Source: Parachlamydiaceae bacterium (GTDB lineage: Bacteria; Chlamydiota; Chlamydiia; Chlamydiales; Parachlamydiaceae). From it: a DNA stretch of 64,000 bases. The stretch covers positions 1 to 64,000 of the forward strand of contig JACDHD010000003.1 of the NCBI GenBank assembly GCA_013821265.1, written 5' to 3'. Positions 1 to 9,706 of this stretch are shown here, in pieces. A program made the position numbers and the translations under genes. The stretch's first letter is position 1. Each line of letters begins with the position of its first letter. Below the pieces are notes generated by a model. The model was not told where the DNA came from and ran no database searches. It was given only the letters and a program-made list of their open reading frames with translations.

Positions 1-126
1 GCAGAGACGCAGAGTCGCAGAGACGCAGAGTCGCAGAGACGCAGAGTCGCAGAGACGCAGAGTCGCAGAGACGCAGAGTCGCAGAGACGCAGAGTCGCAG
101 AGACGCAGAGTCGCAGAGACGCAGAG
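1..126. repeat. Tandem array of a 16-bp unit
   Basis: The unit GCAGAGACGCAGAGTC is repeated seven times without change, followed by a nearly complete eighth copy that ends near base 126. The array runs off the left edge of the window, so its full copy number is unknown. The unit resembles the CAGAGAC words of the interspersed TACCACAGAGACACAGAG family seen later, so it may be an expanded remnant of such an element. The direct, gapless arrangement with no spacers rules out a CRISPR array. From 127 to 308 lies AT-rich sequence leading into mreB; no convincing promoter was identified there. Confidence 0.95.
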
Positions 127-308
127 AGGGAAAATAGACTCAAATTACGTTATTAGAAATTAGCGATTTTTGAAAGCCGTAAATCCACCTAATCCACCTA
201 CTCTCAGATTGTTTTAAATCTACCTCCAAAAACAGGTATGTTTTTTTTCTGCTTACATCTTGCTTCTCTTTTTGCTATATTGTGTTTTTTTCTGAATAAG
301 AGGCATCT

Positions 309-1400
309 ATGGCTAAAAAAGCTCCCTTCAATTTTAAAAATGCTGCAAGCACCCTTTACCGTTCCGCCTTTGGACAGCTTAATCGCTTCCGAGGTGTGTT
401 TTCTAACGATATTGGGATTGACCTAGGTACTGCAAACACGCTGGTGTTTGTACGAGGAAAGGGTATTGTCCTCGCAGAACCTTCTGTAGTAGCTGTCGAT
501 TCGCAAACCGGTGAGGTTCTCGCCGTCGGACAAAAAGCTAAGGCCATGCTTGGTAAAACACCACGCAAAATCCACGCTGTCCGCCCAATGAAAGACGGGG
601 TTATCGCCGATTTCGAAATTGCCGAAGGAATGTTGAAAGCGTTGATTAAACGCGTCACACCAGCCAGAAGCCTCTTTAGACCTAAAATCCTAATTGCTGT
701 GCCTTCAGGGATCACTGGAGTAGAAAAGCGCGCCGTTGAAGATTCTGCCCTACACGCTGGTGCTCAAGAGGTGTTATTGATCGAAGAGCCTATGGCAGCT
801 GCCATCGGAGTCGATCTCCCTGTTCACGAACCTGCTGCAAACATGATCATCGACATCGGTGGCGGAACAACTGAAATCGCCATCATCTCCTTAGGTGGTA
901 TCGTAGAATCACGTTCTCTTCGCATTGCCGGAGATGAATTTGATGAGTGCATCATCAACTACATGCGCCGTACCTACAACCTAATGATTGGTCCTCGTAC
1001 AGCTGAAGAAATTAAGATGACCATCGGCTCAGCCTACGCTCTAGGTGGCGGCGAGCTGGAAATGGAAGTGCGCGGTCGCGATCAGGTAGCAGGATTACCT
1101 GTTACGAAGCGCATTAACTCTGTAGAAATTCGCGAATGCTTAGCGGAACCAATTCAACAAGTTATTGAAAGCGTGAAACTTACGCTTGAAAAATGCCCAC
1201 CTGAATTGGCTGCCGACCTAGTGGAACGCGGAATGGTATTAGCAGGTGGCGGAGCCCTCATTAAAGGACTCGATAAGGCGTTGATTAAAGAGACTGGCTT
1301 GCCAGTGATCATCGCTCCAAATCCACTGTTAGCCGTCTGCTTGGGCACAGGAAAAGCACTGGAATATCTCGATAAATTTAAAAGACGCAAAGCTAACTAA
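309..1400 (+). CDS. mreB: Rod-shape-determining protein MreB
   Basis: Actin-like ATPase of the Hsp70/actin fold, 363 residues, the normal family length. The phosphate-1 motif is near residues 37-45 ([10 protein letters not shown]), the phosphate-2 motif follows ([15 protein letters not shown], about 178-192), and the adenosine motif is [10 protein letters not shown] near residue 315. In chlamydiae, which lack FtsZ, MreB is known to direct septal peptidoglycan synthesis at the inner membrane. The ATG at 309 follows a weak AAGAGG ribosome site. An overlapping frame starting at 238 is spurious. pckG begins 3 bases after the stop codon, so the two genes are probably co-transcribed. The mreB-pckG order is the one I recall for Chlamydia. 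Confidence 0.97.
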   Translation: MAKKAPFNFKNAASTLYRSAFGQLNRFRGVFSNDIGIDLGTANTLVFVRGKGIVLAEPSVVAVDSQTGEVLAVGQKAKAMLGKTPRKIHAVRPMKDGVIADFEIAEGMLKALIKRVTPARSLFRPKILIAVPSGITGVEKRAVEDSALHAGAQEVLLIEEPMAAAIGVDLPVHEPAANMIIDIGGGTTEIAIISLGGIVESRSLRIAGDEFDECIINYMRRTYNLMIGPRTAEEIKMTIGSAYALGGGELEMEVRGRDQVAGLPVTKRINSVEIRECLAEPIQQVIESVKLTLEKCPPELAADLVERGMVLAGGGALIKGLDKALIKETGLPVIIAPNPLLAVCLGTGKALEYLDKFKRRKAN

Positions 1401-1403
1401 CTT

Positions 1404-3212
1404 ATGCACTTCAATATTCCTATGGAGTCGTGGACAGCCAATCAGGTTTTGCGTAAATGGGTCCTTGAAGCGATCGCATTATGCAAGCCTGATTCCGTTT
1501 GGCTGTGCGACGGCTCTGAGAAGGAATATGATCTCCTTTGTGACCTGTTAGTTAAGCAAGGCACGTTTACCAAGCTAAATGAAGCCAAGCGCCCCAATAG
1601 TTACCTATGTCGTTCTACTCCCGATGACGTCGCACGCGTCGAAGATCGAACATATATCTGTTCAGAAAAACCTGAAGATGCAGGTCCCACAAATAACTGG
1701 AAAGCCCCTGCAGAGATGCGAAGCACCCTAAAACAGCTATTTGACGGCTGCATGCAGGGTCGAACGATGTATGTCATCCCTTTTTGTATGGGACCCCTTA
1801 AATCCGCTATCTCTCACATTGGTGTTCAGATTACCGATTCGCCATATGTCGTGTGCAACATGCGCCTCATGACACGCATGGGAAAACCTGTTTTAGAAGT
1901 GTTGCAGGATCATTTTGTTCCTTGCATGCATTCGGTTGGAAAGCCGTTGCAACCTGGTGAAAAGGATGTCGTATGGCCTTGCAATCCTGCCAGTAAGCAC
2001 ATTGTCCATTTCCCCGAAACGCGTGAAATTTGGTCATTTGGCAGTGGATATGGCGGAAACGCTCTTCTTGGAAAGAAATGCTTCGCCCTGCGCATCGCCT
2101 CTTGCTTAGCGCGCGATGAAGGGTGGCTTGCCGAGCACATGCTGATTATGGGAATCACAAATCCTAAAGGTGAGAAAAAGTACATCGCAGCAGCATTGCC
2201 AAGCGCATGTGGCAAAACAAATTTAGCCATGCTAACGCCTACCCTGCCAGGATGGAAAGTCGAAACGGTTGGCGACGACATTGCTTGGATGAAATTTGAT
2301 GAAAATGGACAACTCTTTGCGATCAATCCAGAATCGGGATTTTTCGGCGTGGCTCCAGGAACATCTTACAGTTCAAATTCAAATGCAATGGAATCGATTA
2401 AGAAGAATGCGATTTTTACCAATGTGGCGTTGACGGACGATGGTGATGTGTGGTGGGAAGCGATGAGCAAAACTCCCCCTAGCCATCTTTTGAATTGGCT
2501 TGGCCATTCATGGACTCCAGCATCGACAGAGAAAGCTGCTCATCCTAATGCTCGCTTTACGGCACCCATTGACCAATGCCCTGTGATCGATAAGGCGTGG
2601 AACGATCCTAAAGGCGTGCCCATTTCCGCAATTTTGTTTGGGGGGCGCCGTTCTTCTGTCGCGCCTCTTATCTACGAAGCATTCAATTGGCAACATGGAA
2701 CATTTCTGGGAGCCAGTGTCTCCTCAGAAACGACCGCTGCTGCTGCTGGAGAGGTAGGAAAGCTGCGGCATGATCCATTTGCGATGTTGCCTTTCTGCGG
2801 TTACAACATGGGTGACTACTTTGCTCATTGGCTCGCGTGTGGTCAACAAAAAGACAAGAGTAAACTCCCTCGCATTTACTACACTAACTGGTTCAGGAAG
2901 GATGAAGAGGGCAATTTTCTCTGGCCAGGATTTGGGGAAAACAGTCGTGTCTTGAAATGGGTATTTGAACGTACAAGTGGTGTGGCAGACGCACAAAAGA
3001 CTCCGATTGGCAATGTGCCAACAGAAACGTCTCTGGATTTAACAGGATTAACTCTTGCACCATTAGCACTTGAAAAGTTATTGGCTGTGGATTGTGCTGC
3101 TTGGAAAAAAGAAGTCAAGGAGCTGCGCAACTACTTCAAGATCTTTGGCGACCATTTGCCTGAAGAAATGAAACAAGAACTAAACGCCTTAGAAGCACGT
3201 TTAAATGGATAA
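1404..3212 (+). CDS. pckG: Phosphoenolpyruvate carboxykinase (GTP)
   Basis: Interconverts oxaloacetate and PEP using GTP, linking the TCA cycle to gluconeogenesis in the cytoplasm. At 602 residues it matches the GTP class; the ATP class is shorter. The P-loop is [13 protein letters not shown] near residues 263-275, with the hyper-reactive cysteine of the GTP enzymes inside it. Downstream are [20 protein letters not shown] and FGGRRSS, all typical of the family. The gene starts 3 bases after mreB and overlaps the LysM gene by 8 bases. No clear ribosome site lies ahead of the ATG, so translational coupling to mreB is likely. A second ATG six codons in is possible. Confidence 0.97.
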   Translation: MHFNIPMESWTANQVLRKWVLEAIALCKPDSVWLCDGSEKEYDLLCDLLVKQGTFTKLNEAKRPNSYLCRSTPDDVARVEDRTYICSEKPEDAGPTNNWKAPAEMRSTLKQLFDGCMQGRTMYVIPFCMGPLKSAISHIGVQITDSPYVVCNMRLMTRMGKPVLEVLQDHFVPCMHSVGKPLQPGEKDVVWPCNPASKHIVHFPETREIWSFGSGYGGNALLGKKCFALRIASCLARDEGWLAEHMLIMGITNPKGEKKYIAAALPSACGKTNLAMLTPTLPGWKVETVGDDIAWMKFDENGQLFAINPESGFFGVAPGTSYSSNSNAMESIKKNAIFTNVALTDDGDVWWEAMSKTPPSHLLNWLGHSWTPASTEKAAHPNARFTAPIDQCPVIDKAWNDPKGVPISAILFGGRRSSVAPLIYEAFNWQHGTFLGASVSSETTAAAAGEVGKLRHDPFAMLPFCGYNMGDYFAHWLACGQQKDKSKLPRIYYTNWFRKDEEGNFLWPGFGENSRVLKWVFERTSGVADAQKTPIGNVPTETSLDLTGLTLAPLALEKLLAVDCAAWKKEVKELRNYFKIFGDHLPEEMKQELNALEARLNG

Positions 3213-4488
3213 AAATCATCAAATTCGCCACCTAAGTCGCGCCTTGCTGGCCAGCGGAACAATCAATATCATTGTGCTTGCGATCTTTTTTTATTGGTTG
3301 ATTCGCGAAGCGCCTCCTCGTCCCTACTTTGAGTTAAAACCTGCCGATAAAAATCATCAACAAGTTCCCCTAGCTGCAGAACGCAGCAATGAAGATGTTA
3401 TCCGCATTTTCCGTACGCTATCTCGCGAACAGCTCACGATGCGTTTAACCAATATGCAGCTTGTCGATAATGGATTCACTCAGCGCGATCTCGCGTTAGC
3501 AGCATTGGTGGCATTTCACCATTTTGATTTAAATCGCAGTTTAGCAGGTTCACAGCCGCCTCAGACACGAAAAATCCCCTTTGGAAAAAATCGTCAGGGA
3601 CAACCTGTAGAGGTGCTTGTGTTTCCTGGATTATCTGAGCAGCAGTATCAGCAGATTCTTCAGTTTACCCAAACAGAGCGGTGGCCATTAACTGCTCAAG
3701 GACTCTATGGATTGTTGCGCAAGCAAGATGACTACGACACCTCATTGGCAGAAGCGTTCTTTTTATCTCCAGAATTCACCACTGTTGAAACGCTGTTTGG
3801 ACGCTCTGGAGCCAATGTCGACAAATACGATCTCCTCACAATTTTGTGTGAAGGCACATGGACAATGCTTCACACCTTTGCAGAGCAGCAGCGCAGCACA
3901 TTGGATTTGTCAGCAGCTCGTCGTCAACGTTTTCTGTTAGATTATATTGCTAAAAAATCGAGCACTGCCGCCTACACACTTCTTAAGACCGATGGATTAT
4001 TTGCAGCAAAAAAATTAGATGACGAGCAAATGTTGATTCTTTTGAATTTACTGAAGGATAAGACAGCGGAAACACAAGCTTTTGCACGCGTGATGTTAAC
4101 CAGTCCACGCGGCGATGGAGTGCGTCAATTGGCTGCAACGCGCCTTTACGAGTTTTCCGGAGAACCTATTCCAGAAGCAAACGTTTACCATGCGGCGCTT
4201 ATGCGATTTGTGCCTCAAGCATCAGTTCCTTTAAAGAACAAGGTCGCTAAAAGCGAAAAACCAGTGGTTATCAAACCTATAAAGCAGATCGCTGATCGCA
4301 CTCCACCGACGACGAAGGCACCGGCTCCACCGATACGTACCAATGAGAAAACGTATGTGGTGCAGGATGGGGATTCGCTGTGGAAGATAGCAAAACGGTT
4401 TAAGGTTAGCATTGAGGGGCTTAAAAAGCATAACAGGCTGGAATCCGATTTCTTGAAGCCTGGCACAACCCTGCGCATCCCTGGGTAA
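3205..4488 (+). CDS. LysM-domain membrane-anchored protein
   Basis: A 427-residue protein with an N-terminal membrane anchor (about residues 17-34, [14 protein letters not shown] region) followed by a long, mostly helical periplasmic part of no recognised family. A proline-rich linker (about 350-380) leads to a C-terminal LysM domain (382-427: [16 protein letters not shown], then LKPGTTLRI). LysM binds N-acetylglucosamine polymers such as peptidoglycan. Sitting 8 bases inside the end of pckG and one gene from mreB, it may take part in septal peptidoglycan handling; that role is inference. The stop codon is followed by a run of T and then an inverted-repeat region. Confidence 0.85.
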   Translation: MDKNHQIRHLSRALLASGTINIIVLAIFFYWLIREAPPRPYFELKPADKNHQQVPLAAERSNEDVIRIFRTLSREQLTMRLTNMQLVDNGFTQRDLALAALVAFHHFDLNRSLAGSQPPQTRKIPFGKNRQGQPVEVLVFPGLSEQQYQQILQFTQTERWPLTAQGLYGLLRKQDDYDTSLAEAFFLSPEFTTVETLFGRSGANVDKYDLLTILCEGTWTMLHTFAEQQRSTLDLSAARRQRFLLDYIAKKSSTAAYTLLKTDGLFAAKKLDDEQMLILLNLLKDKTAETQAFARVMLTSPRGDGVRQLAATRLYEFSGEPIPEANVYHAALMRFVPQASVPLKNKVAKSEKPVVIKPIKQIADRTPPTTKAPAPPIRTNEKTYVVQDGDSLWKIAKRFKVSIEGLKKHNRLESDFLKPGTTLRIPG

Positions 4489-4572
4489 TTTTTTTTTACT
4501 ACAGATTCCTTTTTAGAGCCCAAAGCGGCCAAAGCCTCTAACATCGAAAGGTTGCTCGGGATAGCTTGTCGA

Positions 4573-4815
4573 TATGGTAGCCAGGCCGTCCCGGCCTGGT
4601 AAAAAAAGGACGACCAGACCGGGACGGTCTGGCTACCATACAGGAAAAATAACTGTAGTTACTCAGGTGCGGTGGCTTGCCCTTACAGTAACTTAGGTTT
4701 GAGTCGCCCTAAAGGGCTCGTACAAGAAAGTAGCCAGACCGTCCCGGTCTGGTAAAAATTGCTAACATTTCTTTTGTTATCTCTATAAAAACCAGGCCGG
4801 GACGGCCTGGCTACC
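4573..4815. repeat. Two GTCCCGG palindromic elements in a convergent gap
   Basis: The 359-base gap between the LysM and Sel1 genes holds no gene. Palindrome one (4573-4640) has arms built on GGTAGCCAGGCCGTCCCGG around a short A-rich spacer. Palindrome two (4731-4815) has the same arms with a longer AT-rich loop. Between them is GCGGTGGCTTGCCCTTACAG (4670-4689), the same junction created by a transposition at 40.7 kb, followed by TTAGGTTTGAGTCGCCC, a word that recurs near 24.57 kb on the other strand. This is a mosaic of repeat fragments. The hairpins could terminate both flanking genes. Confidence 0.85.
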
Positions 4816-4847
4816 TTCTTTATGTGGTTGTAAGGGACAAAGTCCCC

Positions 4848-6068
4848 TTAGGCTTGTTCGTCGAGGCGGCTGTGAGCGATTTTTTTTTGGTGTTCCGTGG
4901 CATCAGAACACTCCATTAGCTCAAGATAAAGCTTGCGCGCCTCATCCCGATCTTGCGCAACACCAACACCACGCCAATAGCAATCGGCAAGAGCTGCCAT
5001 TCCATCAACAGATCGCTCAAAAACAGCTTGTTTTAAGTATTCAATTGCCTTAGGGAGATCAGAGCTGAGATAATGTCTTCCAAGAAAATTAAGTATCTCA
5101 GGGTGCTTCCTTAAAGCATCTTTTTCATATAGTTTGATCGCCTCTGCTTGTTTTTCTGGAATTCTCGAATTGTATAAGGTGGCCGCATCAGCTGCGATAG
5201 CGAAAGAATCTTTTGGACGATTATATAGTTTATCGGAAATATTTTGAGATGCTACCGAAAAGGCTCCAGTATTAAAAGCCTTTAAACCATTAAAATCCTT
5301 TCTTAATGCAGCCTGAATCGTATTCTGTGTGTACGAATTTACGGAGCCATAAATCAAACCATTTGACTGTGCAGCGGCTTTTAATGCGCTACCTACCTGA
5401 CCATCCTCCTTAACACCCGTTCCCCCTTGGTAGCAGTGTCCAACCATAAATTGAGCAAAGGGATATATTTGATCTTCATGCTTTAGTGCGCCCCCTTTAA
5501 ATAAATCAAAAGCTCTACTTCTGTCGACTTCGCATCCTAGCCCTAAGTAATAGCAGAGGCCTAGAAACGTTTTGGAGCGGTTATCATCATTTCCGGAACA
5601 AGCCTTTAACAATGCCTCTTCTTTAGTCTCTTTTTCCTCTGATTCCTTAAAAGTGGGTTCTAAAGAGAGTCCATGGGCCTCCAAATTGCTTTTGACCTGA
5701 CCTAAGCGCGTTAACAGATTCTCCAGATCTGCACCAGCAGCCTTCCCTACCCAGGTTGTGCTCAGTGCGCGAATGCTGTCTAAGTCTCTAACGGCGAATA
5801 GGGGGTTTTCTTGATAGAAACGAAAGATATCGCGAGCTGCTTCTTTTTGTGAGGTTGCCCAAAGACCCATGCACCCGGTGGGTTTATCCATGGATAATAG
5901 CTTTTGTCTTTTGCCATCTGTTCTAGTTACGGTACGCATCCCCAAGTATTGGCCTGCGCTTGCTTTATCTTGGATGGTGCGAGAAACAGCGGCATAATCG
6001 TCGTAGTGTTCGTATCTAGTCAATATTTGGCCGGAATCAGCAGCTGAAGCATCGGATCTGCTCGTCAT
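4848..6068 (-). CDS. Sel1-like repeat protein
   Basis: A 406-residue alpha-solenoid protein. Sel1-type repeats are visible about residues 165-220 (LGLCYYLGLGCEVDRSRAF, then GHCYQGGTGVKEDG) and near the C-terminus (ALADCYWRGVGVAQDRDEA). Such repeats mediate protein-protein contacts and are common in secreted or host-interaction proteins of chlamydiae and Legionella. No signal peptide is seen, so type III secretion is possible but unproven. I chose the ATG at 6068 because AGGAGG (6075-6080 on this strand) lies 6 bases ahead of it; an in-frame ATG at 6092 sits upstream of that ribosome site. The stop codon overlaps a small GGGAC/GTCCC hairpin. Confidence 0.85.
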   Translation of the reverse strand: MTSRSDASAADSGQILTRYEHYDDYAAVSRTIQDKASAGQYLGMRTVTRTDGKRQKLLSMDKPTGCMGLWATSQKEAARDIFRFYQENPLFAVRDLDSIRALSTTWVGKAAGADLENLLTRLGQVKSNLEAHGLSLEPTFKESEEKETKEEALLKACSGNDDNRSKTFLGLCYYLGLGCEVDRSRAFDLFKGGALKHEDQIYPFAQFMVGHCYQGGTGVKEDGQVGSALKAAAQSNGLIYGSVNSYTQNTIQAALRKDFNGLKAFNTGAFSVASQNISDKLYNRPKDSFAIAADAATLYNSRIPEKQAEAIKLYEKDALRKHPEILNFLGRHYLSSDLPKAIEYLKQAVFERSVDGMAALADCYWRGVGVAQDRDEARKLYLELMECSDATEHQKKIAHSRLDEQA

Positions 6069-6225
6069 AACAAACCTCCTGGACAAATGCACCTTTACAC
6101 TATAATACTACAATTTTTACTTTAAAGTAAAATTTAGTTTGTTTTACAATCTTTTCTAAATAATTTGATTTTTAGTAATACATATGAACTATTAAATCAT
6201 ATTAAAGTACAAACAATTCCTTTTT

Positions 6226-6553
6226 GGAGTGCGGTGGCTTGCCTCCACCGCTTTCATAGGGTTCGGCTTGACGAACCCATCCACAGTTCGTTGTGACATC
6301 GGCAAGCCGATGTTTATGAAAGCGGTGGCAAGCCACCGCACTCCAAATAGAACATAAGTATTTAATTTTCTAAGGCTTGAGGTGTGTGGATGGCTGTTCT
6401 TCAGAAACTCCACAATAATGGGAGTCCAGAGGGTTCCTACCCTTTGGTAGGGGTTAACTCCTGATTGCGATTTATAACGGGGCATATTCGAGATTATTTT
6501 CTCTCTAGGAAAAGAACTCGAATCTGCCCCATTAAAAATCACAATCAGGAGTT
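6226..6553. repeat. GGTGGCTTGCC element and a 98-bp palindrome
   Basis: The gap 6069-6577 contains no credible gene. At 6226-6344 is an imperfect palindrome with outer arms GGAGTGCGGTGGCTTGCC and its complement and an inner GGCAAGCCGATG motif; a second copy is at 40712-40975. It is followed by a segment also shared with 41.0 kb (GGGAGTCCAGAGGGTTC). At 6456-6553 is a separate palindrome with 38-base arms (AACTCCTGATTGCGATTT on the left, its near complement on the right). A short AAGGGGACAGAGTCCCCTT hairpin (6555-6573) then abuts the stop codon of the TPR gene. Confidence 0.85.
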
Positions 6554-6577
6554 CAAGGGGACAGAGTCCCCTTAGCC

Positions 6578-6973
6578 TTAGCTGTAGGCGAGGATAAGGG
6601 CTTTGGCTGTATTGGAGATCTGTTGATTGGGTTCTTCTTTCAAGATATTGGCAAGCTTGAGACCTTCATGCTTTCTTCCAAGCATAAAGAACGTTTTGGC
6701 TAGGTTTAACAGTGTGGGCGTGTGGTCTGCATCTAGTTTCAGGGCTTTATCGAAGCATTTTAAGGCTTTGTTGGGGTTGCCTGTTTGCATGTAAAGCGCT
6801 CCAAGCGTCTGAGCATCATAGGCGCTTTCAGTATCTAACACACATAAAGCTTCAAAAATGGGGAGGGCAATATCGTATTTTCCCTGACGGATGTAGGCAA
6901 AACCTACGACGCGCAAATCTTCTAACTGCTCGTCATCCCATTTTAGTGCTTCACGCCAATTGATGCGTCCCAT
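6578..6973 (-). CDS. Small TPR protein, possible type III secretion chaperone
   Basis: A 131-residue protein composed almost entirely of tetratricopeptide repeats: about residues 21-53 (VGFAYIRQGKYDIALPIFEA), 55-88 (LGALYMQTGNPNKALKCFDKA) and 89-121. Size and the phrase ALPIFEALCVLD are like the SycD/LcrH chaperones that bind secretion translocators, and it lacks a signal peptide. It starts 3 bases after the preceding 150-residue gene, so the two are one operon and may be partners. No other type III gene is in the window, so the chaperone reading is tentative; a generic TPR adaptor is the alternative. A repeat-family hairpin directly follows the stop codon. Confidence 0.75.
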   Translation of the reverse strand: MGRINWREALKWDDEQLEDLRVVGFAYIRQGKYDIALPIFEALCVLDTESAYDAQTLGALYMQTGNPNKALKCFDKALKLDADHTPTLLNLAKTFFMLGRKHEGLKLANILKEEPNQQISNTAKALILAYS

Positions 6974-6976
6974 GAG

Positions 6977-7429
6977 TTACCCTTGTAAAAACTGTCCGAT
7001 GCGACCCACAATAAATCCTAACCAGGAATTCAGCTTACCTATCTGCTTAAAGCAGCTAGTAAGCATTGCTTTTTCCTTCTCTTCTTCTGCAGTTTCACAA
7101 GCAATGGATTGCAAAGCAATAAATTCTTCCCCACCTTCCTCTATCGACTTCAGACTAGGTGCTATGCGAGCAAAAGAAAAGGGTGATCGTCTTCTCGTCC
7201 TAAATTGCTTAGGTGGAAAAAAATAGGCCCATGGTGTAGTGACTGGGACGACACCTAGTAGTAAATCCATCTCGTTTAGCTGTGGCACAAACATATTCAC
7301 AATGTTTGTCTGAGCAGGAATGTCGGGAGCCGCTTTAATATGCCAGCTCTCGTTCAAACGCTCAATCATCTGCGTGCGCACAGCATACAGATTGTAAACG
7401 CTAATATCTAATTGATCTATTGTAGCCAT
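6977..7429 (-). CDS. Conserved-looking protein of unknown function
   Basis: A 150-residue protein I do not recognise. It has no signal peptide or membrane segment. The N-terminal half is helical (YNLYAVRTQMIERLNESW), the middle is Pro/Phe-rich (WAYFFPPKQ) followed by a basic patch (RTRRR), and the C-terminal part may form an amphipathic helix (FKQIGKLNSWLGFIVGRI). It sits 3 bases upstream of the small TPR gene, so they are almost certainly co-transcribed. If the TPR protein is a secretion chaperone, this could be its cargo or co-chaperone; that is inference only. Confidence 0.7.
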   Translation of the reverse strand: MATIDQLDISVYNLYAVRTQMIERLNESWHIKAAPDIPAQTNIVNMFVPQLNEMDLLLGVVPVTTPWAYFFPPKQFRTRRRSPFSFARIAPSLKSIEEGGEEFIALQSIACETAEEEKEKAMLTSCFKQIGKLNSWLGFIVGRIGQFLQG

Positions 7430-7489
7430 AAAAAGCCCTTAATTAGAGAAATATCCCATTAATATTATTTTAACATTATATCTTTTTTT

Positions 7490-8290
7490 TTACACCTCAA
7501 TAGAGAAAAACTGCAATAATCGATCCAAATCATCAAAATTGTAGTAATCGATCACAATTTTTCCCGTGCTACCTTTGCCACTGATTGCGACTTTTGTACC
7601 AAGCTTCTGCTGCATCTGATTTACAATCTGCTCAACATGCAAATCTTGGAGAGGTTTGCGTCGTTTGGGCACTACCGGTGGATGTAGTAGGCGCTGCACG
7701 ATTTCTTCGGTTGCTCGAACTGATAACTCCTCGTCTACAATGCGGTGATGCAACAGGTCTAATTGTTCCAAATCCTCGAGAGAGAGCAATGCTTTGGCGT
7801 GACCCATCGAGAGAGTCCCCTCACTGACGCTTTTTTGAATCGATACTGGCAGTGTAAGGAGTCGTAAATAGTTGGCTACAGTCGAGCGTTTTTTCCCCAT
7901 TCGCAAGGCTAATGCTTCTTGGTTGAGATGTAACTGCTCCATTAAGGCTTTTAACGCCTTAGCAATTTCAATTGCATTTAGGTCAACGCGCTGGATATTT
8001 TCGATTAAAGCTGCTTGTGCGGAGGTTTGATGATCCTGAACACGCACGACCACGGGAATGTGTGAAAATCCCGCTTTCTTTGCGGCACGCAAGCGGCGTT
8101 CTCCCGAAACTAACTCATAGTCGCCCTCTTTGATGCCAGGACGTACAACAGGGGGGTGAATTAATCCGACAACTTTAATGGAGTCAGCTAGCTCCTGGAG
8201 CTCATGGTCGGAAAAAACACGTCTAGGTTGGTAGGGGTTGACTTGAATGCGATCAATCGCCACTTGGCGCAACTCTTCTTCTAAAGGCAT
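7490..8290 (-). CDS. parB: Chromosome partitioning protein ParB
   Basis: ParB/Spo0J family DNA-binding CTPase that loads on parS sites and works with ParA and SMC in chromosome segregation. The N-terminal domain has NPYQPR and the CTP-binding GERRLRA motif, followed by ENIQR; a helix-turn-helix region follows (NQEALALRMGKKRSTVANYL); the C-terminus is the dimerisation domain. The open frame extends to a TTG at 8323, but the first ATG is at 8290, and I prefer it; neither has a strong ribosome site. No parA is adjacent, so the partner must lie elsewhere. Confidence 0.93.
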   Translation of the reverse strand: MPLEEELRQVAIDRIQVNPYQPRRVFSDHELQELADSIKVVGLIHPPVVRPGIKEGDYELVSGERRLRAAKKAGFSHIPVVVRVQDHQTSAQAALIENIQRVDLNAIEIAKALKALMEQLHLNQEALALRMGKKRSTVANYLRLLTLPVSIQKSVSEGTLSMGHAKALLSLEDLEQLDLLHHRIVDEELSVRATEEIVQRLLHPPVVPKRRKPLQDLHVEQIVNQMQQKLGTKVAISGKGSTGKIVIDYYNFDDLDRLLQFFSIEV

Positions 8291-8367
8291 TTGGCTATCA
8301 CGTGTAAGATATTTATCTGACAACGATACTACATGGCTCTATAAATGTAAATCTGCCTACTTTCCTC

Positions 8368-8396
8368 TTGCCAATATAGAGAATGATGGCTAGAAT
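8368..8396 (+). promoter_or_regulatory. Sigma-70-type promoter for tRNA-Leu
   Basis: TTGCCA (8368-8373) and TAGAAT (8391-8396) are separated by exactly 17 bases, and each matches the vegetative consensus at four or more positions. The predicted start near 8403 is about 13 bases ahead of the mature tRNA. This is the clearest promoter in the window. Confidence 0.75.
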
Positions 8397-8415
8397 TTGA
8401 TTCTTTCTATGACTC

Positions 8416-8498
8416 GCGGAAGTGGCGGAATGGTATACGCGCTACTTTGAGGTGGTAGTGAGGGCAACCTCGTAGGGGTTCAAGTCCCCTCTTCCGCA
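8416..8498 (+). tRNA. tRNA-Leu (anticodon GAG)
   Basis: An 83-base cloverleaf with acceptor arms GCGGAAG (8416-8422) and CTTCCGC (8491-8497) plus discriminator A. The anticodon stem CTACT/GGTAG encloses the loop TTGAGGT, giving anticodon GAG, which reads CUU and CUC leucine codons. A class II variable arm (GAGGGCAACCTC) and a T arm with GGTTCAAGT are present. The CCA end is not encoded. A strong promoter lies just upstream. Confidence 0.95.
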
Positions 8499-8543
8499 TA
8501 TTATCTGAGATTCTTAACGTTATATCCTCAAAGCGCCTTTTTT

Positions 8544-9335
8544 ATGGACTGCCTGTCATTTTGCACAGCGACCTCTTACCAGATCAAACCTTTATTTGAG
8601 TCGCTGCGTCATCGCTATAAAGCTACTTTGTATCGCGACGTTGTTCACATTGAAGTGCCCCTAAAAGGTCGCAACGGAGATGTTTTTTACTTTTCGTATG
8701 GTTCTGTTGTATGCTGGAATATGTCTCGAGAGGTTGCGCTTCCCTTTCTAGAAGAGGTGCGTCCTTTTGAAACACAGCGTTATGATGAAATTGAGACCGA
8801 TGAATTTACCTATATTTACGATGGGGGCCCCCGCGTTGCTGACGATGAAATTGTTTTGCCGAGTCAAGATGCCCTTACAAAACTGGCAATTTCCCATGGA
8901 TTGGCTCAATCGGTAAAACTGGGTTCGTTTGAGGTTGCGACTCAAAAAACCTTCAATAACATGCAGTACATTCCTGAGGAGTTAGCAAAACGTGGAACCA
9001 TCCGTTTGTCTCGTCGGGAAATCCGCAGAAAAATGGGTGAGTTGTTTCTAGAACGCAACTCTATCTCTTTACATGTTAACGTTTTGGATACTCCGGAATT
9101 TTTCTGGGATTACCCAGAATTAGAGCCCTTGTATCGCATGATTGCCAATTATCTCGACATTGAAAAACGTAGTCATGTGTTAAATCAGCGTCTCCAAGTT
9201 ATCCACGAGCTATTTGAGATGTTGGGATCAGAATTGAATCATCAGCATTCTAGCCGTTTAGAGTGGATTATCATTGGGTTGATTGTTATCGAAGTGGTCG
9301 TGTCGCTACTCCACGACGTCTTTCGCATCTTATGA
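8544..9335 (+). CDS. RMD1/DUF155 family membrane protein
   Basis: A 263-residue protein matching the RMD1/YagE (DUF155) family: a soluble N-terminal domain of about 220 residues and one C-terminal transmembrane helix (about 240-258, [16 protein letters not shown]) preceded by the family-typical HSSRLEW. Mitochondrial relatives (RMND1) support translation in the organelle; the bacterial role is unknown. The features [18 protein letters not shown] and [12 protein letters not shown] fit the family. It overlaps yidD by four bases (ATGA), which indicates translational coupling and a possible shared role at the membrane. It lies 45 bases downstream of the tRNA gene. Confidence 0.88.
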   Translation: MDCLSFCTATSYQIKPLFESLRHRYKATLYRDVVHIEVPLKGRNGDVFYFSYGSVVCWNMSREVALPFLEEVRPFETQRYDEIETDEFTYIYDGGPRVADDEIVLPSQDALTKLAISHGLAQSVKLGSFEVATQKTFNNMQYIPEELAKRGTIRLSRREIRRKMGELFLERNSISLHVNVLDTPEFFWDYPELEPLYRMIANYLDIEKRSHVLNQRLQVIHELFEMLGSELNHQHSSRLEWIIIGLIVIEVVVSLLHDVFRIL

Positions 9336-9541
9336 AATGGATCCCGCTCTTTTTTATTCGTCTGTATCAGTTTTGCCTGTCGCCATTCGTGGGACAATCG
9401 TGTAGATTCTATCCAACATGCTCCCATTATGCCTACAAGGCATTTCAGACACATGGCGTATTTAAGGGTTTTTGGTTGATGACCAAGAGGCTGTTGAAAT
9501 GCCATCCATGGCACCCTGGTGGCCACGATGAAGTCCCGTAA
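9332..9541 (+). CDS. yidD: Membrane protein insertion efficiency factor YidD
   Basis: A 69-residue protein with the whole YidD signature: [12 protein letters not shown], then [15 protein letters not shown] and GGHDEVP. YidD is a small membrane-associated protein that assists the YidC insertase. The start is the ATG at 9332, which overlaps the TGA of the DUF155 gene; an in-frame start at 9263 would lie wholly inside that gene. In many bacteria yidD neighbours yidC, which is not seen here. Confidence 0.93.
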   Translation: MKWIPLFFIRLYQFCLSPFVGQSCRFYPTCSHYAYKAFQTHGVFKGFWLMTKRLLKCHPWHPGGHDEVP

Positions 9542-9550
9542 TTTTTTTTT

Positions 9551-9680
9551 TACCACAGAGACACAGAGTACACAGAGGAGCACAGAGAGCGAAAAGAACA
9601 TAAATCAAAAATATTGATTCTTTTTGAATGATGACTACTCGCTCTCTGTGCTCCTCTGTGTGCTCTGTGTCTCTGTGGTA
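9551..9680. repeat. TACCACAGAGACACAGAG inverted repeat, copy 1
   Basis: Left arm TACCACAGAGACACAGAG continues through GCACAGAGAGCG; the right arm is its complement ending CTCTGTGGTA; the loop is about 45 AT-rich bases. It fills the convergent gap between yidD and the aminotransferase gene. The right flank AAAATAAAACGAATACTTT recurs after copy 2, so the repeated unit extends beyond the arms. It may act as a bidirectional terminator. Confidence 0.9.
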
Positions 9681-9706
9681 AAAATAAAACGAATACTTTG
9701 AAAATA

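Noticed and set aside
1-126. Possible CRISPR array
   Set aside because: The units are contiguous 16-bp repeats with no unique spacers and no cas genes nearby.
6192-6542. Minus-strand open frame of 116 codons
   Set aside because: It is translated from the GGTGGCTTGCC repeat and the adjacent palindrome; a similar frame occurs at the other copy of the repeat. No protein family features.
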